A stretch of DNA of 5,077 nt, taken from DHVE2 group archaeon. GTDB lineage: Archaea; Thermoplasmatota; Thermoplasmata; Thermoplasmatales; Aciduliprofundaceae. Made by a program: the position numbers and the translations under genes. The stretch is taken from positions 1-5,077 of the forward strand of contig WAOY01000162.1 of NCBI GenBank assembly GCA_015520985.1, given 5' to 3'. This document shows positions 1 to 5,077 of the stretch, piece after piece; within the stretch, counting starts at the first letter, position 1; each line of letters begins with the position of its first letter. The notes below the pieces were generated by a model, which made no database searches, was not told where the DNA came from, and saw only the letters and a list, made by a program, of their open reading frames with translations.

Positions 1-255
1 CTCCTCCTGGATGAAGTAAAGGATGTCTTCCCACCCCATGTCCAGGGCGTCGCGGATTATCTGCTCCTTGTTCTCGTCCAGACTGATGAATATGCACTCC
101 TGCCCATCCAGCAGGCCCCTGCGGATGAACTGCGTCGCGAAGGTTGTCTTCCCGGCACCTGTTGAGCCGATTACAACGACGGATGAATTCTTGTTGAGCC
201 CCCCGTCGGTGATCCGATCCAGCCCGGGAATTCCACTTTTCACCTTTTCAACCAT
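1..255 (-). CDS. KaiC/RadA-like P-loop ATPase, N-terminal 85 residues (3' end outside window)
   Basis: Seen: the frame starts at ATG 255-253 and stays open to the left edge. The protein opens with K-S-G-I-P-G-L-D at residues 6-13, then D-G-G-L at 17-20. This is the usual entry of KaiC/RadA-family ATPases (S-G-I-P-x-L-D...G-G-L). A Walker A motif, GSTGAGKTT, lies at 30-38 with Lys36 and Thr37. It is followed by F-I-S-L-D-E at 56-61, where the family carries its catalytic acidic pair (Asp60/Glu61). Known: these RecA-fold proteins bind and hydrolyse ATP; archaeal single-domain members are often of uncertain role (signalling, motility or DNA-related). The Walker B motif and C-terminus lie outside the window, so single- and double-domain forms cannot be told apart. 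The start is supported by a TATA box centred about 26 bases upstream, which predicts a leaderless mRNA; no Shine-Dalgarno site is visible. It diverges from the tRNA gene. Confidence 0.9.
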   Translation of the reverse strand, partial: MVEKVKSGIPGLDRITDGGLNKNSSVVVIGSTGAGKTTFATQFIRRGLLDGQECIFISLDENKEQIIRDALDMGWEDILYFIQEE

Positions 256-277
256 TGCCAAATAATCGTGGCCATAC

Positions 278-285
278 TATTTAAA
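278..285 (-). promoter_or_regulatory. TATA box of the KaiC-like gene
   Basis: On the minus strand the sequence reads TTTAAATA, preceded by an A-rich BRE-like stretch (GTTAAAA at 286-292). Its centre is about 26.5 bases from the A of the ATG at 255. That is the normal archaeal TATA-to-start distance, so transcription should begin at or next to the start codon. The promoter call is inferred from composition and spacing. Confidence 0.65.
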
Positions 286-310
286 TTTTAACACAGAATG
301 CGCACAAACC

Positions 311-326
311 GAAAAAAGTTAAATAA
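311..326 (+). promoter_or_regulatory. BRE and TATA box of the tRNA-Arg / small-protein transcript
   Basis: A purine-rich BRE-like element (GAAAAAAG, 311-318) runs directly into TTAAATAA (319-326). The TATA centre is about 24-25 bases before the first base of the mature tRNA (347). Transcription should therefore begin at or within a few bases of the tRNA 5' end, leaving little or no 5' leader. No other promoter-like sequence lies between here and the small protein gene at 425. Confidence 0.65.
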
Positions 327-346
327 TTGCTTCCCATCAACGAGCA

Positions 347-421
347 GGGCGCGTGGCCTAGCATGGATAGGGCACCAGCCTTCTAAGCTGGGAATCCCGG
401 GTTCAAATCCCGGCGCGCCCG
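347..421 (+). tRNA. tRNA-Arg, anticodon UCU
   Basis: A full cloverleaf can be folded by eye. The acceptor stem is GGGCGCG (347-353) with CGCGCCC (414-420), seven perfect pairs, and the discriminator is G421. T354 is position 8. The D stem is GCCT/GGGC (356-359 with 370-373), closing with a T-G pair. The anticodon stem is CCAGC/GCTGG (375-379 with 387-391), with loop CTTCTAA and anticodon TCT at 382-384. The variable loop is five bases (392-396). The T stem is CCGGG/CCCGG (397-401 with 409-413), with loop TTCAAAT. There is no intron, and CCA is not encoded, since the next bases are CTG. The anticodon reads AGA and, by wobble, AGG. Nothing resembling a terminator lies between the tRNA and the next gene, which suggests they share a transcript. 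Confidence 0.97.
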
Positions 422-424
422 CTG

Positions 425-667
425 ATGAAGTGCATATTTATGGACTCCGATGGCATCTGCCATGGGAGGTACAAGGGATTCAGGTGCATCGAGGAGAAGT
501 GCGAGGACTACGGGAAGTACATGATCCCCGAGGGCTACTGCGCCTACTGGCGCGATGGCTTCTGCAAGAAACTCGGCATATTTTCCTGCGACGGGAAGAA
601 CAAAGATTGTCCACACTACACCGAGTACATAGAGGAGGAAGAGTACAGGATACTCTACAAAAAGTGA
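425..667 (+). CDS. small eight-cysteine protein, likely metal-binding, downstream of tRNA-Arg
   Basis: I do not recognise this 80-residue protein as a named family. Seen: cysteines at 3, 12, 21, 26, 39, 47, 55 and 62, histidines at 13 and 64, many aromatics, and an acidic patch near the end (four Glu at 70-73). There is no signal peptide or membrane segment, so it is probably cytoplasmic. The cysteines fall into two similar four-cysteine modules, roughly residues 3-29 and 39-65. Each has Asp-Gly before its second Cys, and a Tyr ends it two or three residues after its fourth Cys. Inference: each module could hold one zinc or iron-sulphur centre. The ATG lies three bases after the tRNA discriminator base and there is no ribosome-binding site, so translation would be of leaderless type after tRNA 3' processing. 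The opposite strand also has an open frame here, but the regular Cys pattern favours this strand. The gene ends 5 bases short of the convergent reductase. Confidence 0.75.
   Translation: MKCIFMDSDGICHGRYKGFRCIEEKCEDYGKYMIPEGYCAYWRDGFCKKLGIFSCDGKNKDCPHYTEYIEEEEYRILYKK
659..663 (-). terminator. possible weak oligo-T terminator of the reductase gene
   Basis: On the minus strand a run of five T follows the reductase stop codon (673-675) by about 10 bases. Archaeal transcription can end at short U-tracts without a hairpin. The run is minimal and is also the two Lys codons ending the convergent small gene, so it may be coincidental. Confidence 0.25.
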
Positions 668-672
668 ATGAA

Positions 673-1329
673 TCAGTGCACCACGAGGCAGTCCCCGGGC
701 TTTCCCCTCTCTATGGCGTGAAGGATGAAATCCGCCACCTTCTCAGGTGGATCCGCGAACATCGCTCCGTGGAATTTCCTCAGCATGTCCGTGTCGGTGG
801 GCCCAGGGGCCACGCAAATAACTCTAATCCTGGGATACATTTCCTCGGCGAGGGATTTCGTGAATGCGATAACCGCAGCCTTGGAGGCGCAGTAGGGCGC
901 GGCGTTGGCCATGGGGTTTATACCGATCACAGAGGATATGTTCACTATCACCCCTTCATCCATGTGGTCCAGCACGGCGTGGCTCATGTTCATCACGCCG
1001 TACAGATTCACCTCCACTATGCGCTCCCACTCGCTGGGCATCATGCGCGAGAAGGGGCGAACATCGTACACGCCCGCGTTGTTCACCAGGAGCTTTATCT
1101 CCCCGTATTCCGCCGCTCTGCTCACGATATCCTTTGCATCTTCGTATCTTGACACATCTCCCCTTATCGCCACTGCGCTACCTCCGAGGTTCTCAATGGC
1201 AGCGACGGTCTCCATCGCCTTATCCTCATTCCTGAGATAGTTCACCACGACGAAGTAATCCTTGGCAAGCTTCACGGCTGTGCTTCTCCCTATGCCCCTG
1301 GAGGCCCCGGTAACTATCGCAACCTTCAT
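673..1329 (-). CDS. short-chain dehydrogenase/reductase (classical SDR, FabG-like)
   Basis: This 218-residue Rossmann-fold oxidoreductase uses NAD(P)(H) to interconvert a carbonyl and an alcohol; its substrate cannot be read from the sequence. Seen: the cofactor motif TGASRGIG at 7-14, Asp58-Val59 (adenine-binding D-V), NNAG at 83-86, and a complete catalytic tetrad of Asn108, Ser133, Tyr146 and Lys150 in the Y-x-x-x-K arrangement, then PGPTDT at 175-180. Arg11, together with the lack of an acidic residue at the end of strand beta-2 (N-Y at 30-31), favours NADP(H) by family rules. It is shorter than typical FabG proteins (about 245 residues). The loop after PGPTDT is reduced, and the usual T-G-x-x-x-x-V-D-G-G ending is replaced by K-P-G-D-C-L-V-V-H. 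ATG 1329-1327 is chosen because a TATA box is centred 26 bases upstream. A bacterial-style fatty acid role is doubtful in an archaeon. Confidence 0.93.
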   Translation of the reverse strand: MKVAIVTGASRGIGRSTAVKLAKDYFVVVNYLRNEDKAMETVAAIENLGGSAVAIRGDVSRYEDAKDIVSRAAEYGEIKLLVNNAGVYDVRPFSRMMPSEWERIVEVNLYGVMNMSHAVLDHMDEGVIVNISSVIGINPMANAAPYCASKAAVIAFTKSLAEEMYPRIRVICVAPGPTDTDMLRKFHGAMFADPPEKVADFILHAIERGKPGDCLVVH

Positions 1330-1351
1330 GTTGGGGATATGGGACGGGGAG

Positions 1352-1359
1352 TTAATAAA
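1352..1359 (-). promoter_or_regulatory. TATA box of the reductase gene
   Basis: The minus strand reads TTTATTAA, centred 26 bases before the A of the reductase ATG (1329). Transcription should start at the start codon itself. The box begins two bases after the stop codon of the large membrane-protein gene (TGA, 1363-1361), so the 31-base spacer is almost exactly one core promoter. The call is inferred from sequence and spacing. Confidence 0.55.
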
Positions 1360-1360
1360 T

Positions 1361-4300
1361 TCATCGCTTTTTCAGCCCCGCGAATCCGATTCCCAGGAGG
1401 ACAGCATCCATGAGCACCACGATGGGCAGGCACGTCATGTTGAGATCCCGGGAATTGTCCACGACCCTGTGCTCCACGTTGCGGTAGCTCACCGAGGATA
1501 TCGTGACTGTGGAGCCCGTGTCAATGGTAATGGCCGTGCCGCAGTTCTCAAAAGATGCGTTGCGTATCTCCCCCGAGGAAGAGTCCACGAGTGTTACGCC
1601 ATGACTGCAGTTATTGAAGGTTGCACCGTCAACATGCAAGGAGCTCTGGAAGACGGTTATGCCCCACTTTACATCAAAGAAGGTGGTGTTCCTGACAAAT
1701 ACCTCGCTGTACGTTCCCTCTATGCCCTCGTCCCCCGAGTGCACGAAGGTGGAGTCCTCCACTATGACCCTGGACCTGAAAGCCATAATATGGTTCGTGG
1801 TGGCGTTCTCGAAGATGCACCCCCTGAACTCCGCGTCCCCGTATATCTCCATTCCCCCCTGCCAGTTCTCATGCTTTTTGTCGCCCATGGGCGATACGAA
1901 GGTGCTGTTCACCGCCAGAAGTGATCCGTAGGATTCGAATGCCCATGGCTCACCGCGTATCGTAACGTTTCGGAACGTCACGCTGGAGTTCTCCAGGATG
2001 TATATCCCGACCCCGCTCTCCGTAACGTTCAGAATCGCGTTCTCCACCGTCACCTTTCCCGAGAAAGCTATGGACGAATTGATATTCAGGGTTGCGTTCG
2101 AAATATCCGCAGCTATCGTCCGATATTCTCCCATGTCCCTGCTCGCGGAGTAATCCTCGGATATGTTTACAGGGGCAACGTATCCCGCAATCAGCAGAAG
2201 GGTGACCACGAGGACTGGAATCACAACGTACCTCCTATCTATTTCGGGCTTCTCACCGAAGACCCGGGATGCGGTGTACGTGGAAACCCGCACGCCAGCG
2301 CGGAAGGCGTAGGCGGCGCCCATCGAAGCCATGAGGTACCCCAGGCCTCCGAAGACGAAAAAGGGAATGGAGAACAGGAAAGTCATGGCCACAATCCCCA
2401 GGTACACCACTATGAATACCCGGGAATATGTGCGGTTGTACTTCTCAACGTCGTATATCTTCACGGTCATCCTGTGCGGCAGTTCCTCCTTCATCCTGGA
2501 GAGAATCATGTCAAGGTGCCTCTCAAGTTCCGGCCACACGGGGAAGGACATCACCGCACGAGACCCGAGGGCCTGCTTTCTGGTGAAAACAAGCGCCTTA
2601 CCCCTGCGTGTGTTGAGCACCTTCCCGCTGAAACCGTCGTAGCGGAAGAAGGCGACAAGGCCGAGGTAATTGCTGAACTCCACGCCGTTTTCATAGACCT
2701 TAATCGGTGGGACCTCGCCCCTCCTGATTTTCATAATGTAGGCGAATATTCCGCCAACTATAGCTACGTACCCCAAGCCGAAGATGAGGATGTTGGCAGC
2801 TCCGAAGAGAAGACCCAGTGAGAAGTAGAAGATGGAGAGGAGGAAAAATATGCTAATTCCAACGTTCCTAATGGTTTTCACCCTCTTCCTCCGGTACTCC
2901 TCCGGCTCCACACTCAGGAGCTCTCCAGGGGATGATTCGACTGGTATGCCCTGAGGTTCCAAACTTCCTCCGACTGGAGGTGCGGTGTACCCGGTTGTCT
3001 TGAAGATCTCACCACGACCCTGGTTCGCGTAGTACAGCATGGTCTTCAGCATGGGCTCCGGCACCTTCAGGTCCTCATCCCCCATTTCATCTATACTCTT
3101 CACCAGTTCCCTCGTCCTTATTCTGTATACCGCAAGGAGCGCGAACAGCGAGGTAGCCAGAGAGACAAGGGCGATCTGCGGTGGTGAACTCAGCATGGCG
3201 GCCAGCACTATATTCACTATGCCTATCGCTATGGGAGTATCACACCATGATGTTTTGCTCATCAGGGTGTAAAAATCGCCCTTTACCTGCATCGCCTTCC
3301 TGAGCAGGAAAGGTGAGATGAGGGGCAGGAGGGCGAGGACGAGGAGAAGAGAATCTAAGAAACTCCATGCGCCTCCTGGCGAAAAGCTTGCGTGCAGATC
3401 GGTGATAAACTTCCACAGGAACACCATCATGAGGGATATGCCTATCACTATCTTGACCTCCGATTTGGACGTGTTCACAATGTATTTCTTCGCAAGGTCT
3501 CTGCTTATCGGAACTTCCTTCACTTCCTCCTTTTCAACCTCCTCTACCGCCCTGCTTCCATAACCCTCCACTATCTTATCCCTCAGCACCCCGTAGGCGC
3601 GGTAGGAGATGTAGGAAGCCGCTACGAAAAACGCCAGCGAGGATATTCCGAAAAACAGGCCGAATATCAGCCCGCCCAGTGACATGCTCAGCGAACTCCA
3701 CAGGGCACTGCCGATCACCTTGGTCGGCCTGGTGAAGAGTTTCTCCGTGTTATTGAGCGCACTCGTGGCGGCTTTCCATCCGATGAACCCGAGGAAGATG
3801 GACATGCCCCCGATCATCGCTATCATCGGCATGAAGGTCGGGTCATTGAAGCCTAGGGAGAGCAAGCCGAAGAGGAAGGTCGTGGAGTCCGCAGAGAGGG
3901 TGAGAAGGAAACCGACCACTGCCAGGAGGATGAAGGCATTGGCCAGCTGTGCCAGGGCGTGCATGGAAAAGGCAAGGTCTAGGTAATCTTCCATGCTCCA
4001 CTTTGACACGGGTATGAAGCTCTCCCTGGCTATGGGCACCACGGACATACCGAACATGAGGTGCAGAATCCCTAGGAACATTCCGATGAGGAGGAACTCC
4101 CCCATCATGCTGTAGACCCAGCCCACGGACGGGTAGAAATCCGTGGCGCCGACGTAAGGAACGGATATGAGCATCGGCGCGGAGAAGAGAAGTATGCCAA
4201 TCACCATAAGAATGCCGTTCTTGTGAGCCACCAGCCCCCAGAAGGTTAGCGCGGATATGAACACCATCCCGACGAGCCCGAACCCTGAGAGGAGGAGCAG

Positions 4301-5077
4301 GGTATTCATCACCTGTACCCAGGAGCCGGAGAGAATGTGATACAAGGAAAAAACACCACCAGCGAGGACGGCGATGGATATGAAATACGCCGCCGCATGT
4401 TGCGGGGACGCTCTGAACTCACGGCGGAAAACGAGAAGGTAAGAAGCACCGTAAAAAATAGACAGCAGGGAAAATGAGAGGGGGATGAAGAAGCGGTGCG
4501 CGCGATCCGGGAACATGTAAAGCACGGATGCAAAGGCGAGAATTACGGAAAACGCTCCTGCGACTATGAAAATGGCCTTGAAGAGGGGGTAAGGCTCATA
4601 GGAAATGAATCTCCTGGCGGATACAGTCATGCCTTCGGCCATGGCGCGCCTCTTGTTGAGGAGGTTGGGAATCATCCCTAAGATGAAAAGGAACATGGCC
4701 GGCATTACAAGGATAAGGTTGAAAACGTACCCGTAGGGCGTGGATGAGCGCATCACCGCATTCCTCTCCAGAACCGTGCCATCTGGGGACAGGAAATCAA
4801 CGTAGAGAACCCACTCATCGCCGCTGGTGGCCAGGTAAGAGATAAGTACGTCGTCGTCCAACGACATATCCTGTGTCCGAATTCCCATGCCCTCCATGCC
4901 AAGGCGTCTCTCCCACAAAACAGAGCCCTCGGACCAGGATAAAATCACGATTCGCCCACTGTGCTTTCCGATGTTGTTGATCACGGAGATAACCGTGCCG
5001 TTGTCCAAGGTTCCGGCACGGAGCCATTTGAGTGATCCGTCGTAGGAGGATATCAGATTTGCCGTACCGTTGTAATA
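1361..5077 (-). CDS. giant multi-domain membrane protein: outer beta-propeller-like region, ~21 TM segments, PH-like domain, outer beta-helix (5' end outside window)
   Basis: The frame is open from the right edge to TGA 1363-1361, giving 1238 visible residues (residue 1 is the edge codon). The TTG at 5008 is internal: the 23 codons before it stay open and continue the same domain, so the true start lies beyond the window. Residues 1-113 carry propeller-type strands of the form D-G-S-L-K-W and E-G-S-V-L-W, as in PQQ/WD-like blades. Hydrophobic segments lie near 116-140, 167-189, 195-217, 228-248, 257-283, 287-308, 323-346, 374-395, 416-434, 457-475, 475-492, 541-559, 572-592, 615-629, 634-651, 737-758, 761-781, 886-907, 908-926, 950-968 and 1215-1233. 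Charged loops lie at about 493-540 and 652-736. A soluble, possibly PH-like domain lies at about 788-868. Residues 970-1213 are a right-handed beta-helix of about nine 21-22-residue rungs. A last membrane segment ends in K-K-R. Basic residues place the N-terminus outside and the C-terminus inside. No catalytic motif was recognised; a surface sensor, transporter or envelope role is conjecture. Confidence 0.88.
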   Translation of the reverse strand, partial: YYNGTANLISSYDGSLKWLRAGTLDNGTVISVINNIGKHSGRIVILSWSEGSVLWERRLGMEGMGIRTQDMSLDDDVLISYLATSGDEWVLYVDFLSPDGTVLERNAVMRSSTPYGYVFNLILVMPAMFLFILGMIPNLLNKRRAMAEGMTVSARRFISYEPYPLFKAIFIVAGAFSVILAFASVLYMFPDRAHRFFIPLSFSLLSIFYGASYLLVFRREFRASPQHAAAYFISIAVLAGGVFSLYHILSGSWVQVMNTLLLLSGFGLVGMVFISALTFWGLVAHKNGILMVIGILLFSAPMLISVPYVGATDFYPSVGWVYSMMGEFLLIGMFLGILHLMFGMSVVPIARESFIPVSKWSMEDYLDLAFSMHALAQLANAFILLAVVGFLLTLSADSTTFLFGLLSLGFNDPTFMPMIAMIGGMSIFLGFIGWKAATSALNNTEKLFTRPTKVIGSALWSSLSMSLGGLIFGLFFGISSLAFFVAASYISYRAYGVLRDKIVEGYGSRAVEEVEKEEVKEVPISRDLAKKYIVNTSKSEVKIVIGISLMMVFLWKFITDLHASFSPGGAWSFLDSLLLVLALLPLISPFLLRKAMQVKGDFYTLMSKTSWCDTPIAIGIVNIVLAAMLSSPPQIALVSLATSLFALLAVYRIRTRELVKSIDEMGDEDLKVPEPMLKTMLYYANQGRGEIFKTTGYTAPPVGGSLEPQGIPVESSPGELLSVEPEEYRRKRVKTIRNVGISIFFLLSIFYFSLGLLFGAANILIFGLGYVAIVGGIFAYIMKIRRGEVPPIKVYENGVEFSNYLGLVAFFRYDGFSGKVLNTRRGKALVFTRKQALGSRAVMSFPVWPELERHLDMILSRMKEELPHRMTVKIYDVEKYNRTYSRVFIVVYLGIVAMTFLFSIPFFVFGGLGYLMASMGAAYAFRAGVRVSTYTASRVFGEKPEIDRRYVVIPVLVVTLLLIAGYVAPVNISEDYSASRDMGEYRTIAADISNATLNINSSIAFSGKVTVENAILNVTESGVGIYILENSSVTFRNVTIRGEPWAFESYGSLLAVNSTFVSPMGDKKHENWQGGMEIYGDAEFRGCIFENATTNHIMAFRSRVIVEDSTFVHSGDEGIEGTYSEVFVRNTTFFDVKWGITVFQSSLHVDGATFNNCSHGVTLVDSSSGEIRNASFENCGTAITIDTGSTVTISSVSYRNVEHRVVDNSRDLNMTCLPIVVLMDAVLLGIGFAGLKKR

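Noticed and set aside
347..430. tRNA-Arg as an integration (att) site with the small gene as cargo
   Set aside because: No repeat of the tRNA 3' end, no integrase and no composition change are visible in the window; the adjacency is better explained by cotranscription.
383..616. 77-codon open frame on the minus strand opposite the Cys-rich gene
   Set aside because: It ends inside the tRNA and is antisense to the regular Cys-module protein. It has no promoter of its own, and its hydrophobic Ala/Val-rich product is typical of antisense frames.
298..1152. Long open frame on the plus strand across the tRNA, the small Cys-rich gene and the antisense of the reductase
   Set aside because: It runs straight through a well-folded tRNA and two better-supported genes, and its product is Arg/His-rich with no domain pattern. 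It is a shadow frame.
1262..1924. 220-codon open frame on the plus strand opposite the beta-helix region
   Set aside because: It overlaps the reductase and the large gene in antisense. The opposite strand encodes a clear repeat protein, whereas this frame has no recognisable motif.
5006..5008. TTG as the start codon of the large membrane protein
   Set aside because: Twenty-three in-frame codons before it remain open to the window edge and encode another propeller-like strand (D-G-S-L-K-W). There is no TATA box or ribosome-binding site at the TTG.
4993..5021. Perfect 8-base inverted repeat (CCGTGCCG / CGGCACGG) with a 13-base loop
   Set aside because: It lies inside the large coding frame near the N-terminal propeller, has no T-tract, and is isolated. 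Chance in a GC-rich coding sequence is sufficient explanation.

Overview
The window looks archaeal, most likely euryarchaeal (Thermoplasmata-like, though the lineage cannot be fixed from the sequence alone). Three genes have TATA boxes centred about 24-26 bases upstream of their first base and none has a Shine-Dalgarno site, which is the archaeal leaderless pattern. There is also a KaiC-type ATPase, a tRNA gene with no encoded CCA, and a large surface-exposed membrane protein rich in N-glycosylation sequons.

Layout. Bases 1-255 (minus) hold the first 85 codons of a KaiC/RadA-type P-loop ATPase that runs off the left edge. Bases 256-346 are a divergent promoter region. Bases 347-421 (plus) encode tRNA-Arg(UCU). 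Only three bases later, at 425-667 (plus), comes an 80-residue protein with eight cysteines that appears to be carried on the tRNA transcript. It converges, with a 5-base gap, on a short-chain dehydrogenase/reductase at 673-1329 (minus). From 1361 to the right edge (minus) the window is filled by one very large open frame: at least 1238 residues, 5' end outside the window. It encodes an outward N-terminal beta-propeller-like region, about 21 membrane segments, cytoplasmic domains including a possible PH-like fold, an external right-handed beta-helix and a C-terminal membrane anchor.

How the genes relate. The two right-hand minus-strand genes are 31 bases apart and could be read together, but the reductase has its own well-placed TATA box. 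The KaiC-type gene and the tRNA diverge from a shared 91-base spacer. I see no metabolic link between the genes. There is no mobile element, CRISPR array or long repeat. The items most worth following are the tRNA/mRNA arrangement with a predicted 3-nucleotide leader, the duplicated four-cysteine module in the small protein, and the propeller-membrane-helix architecture of the giant protein.
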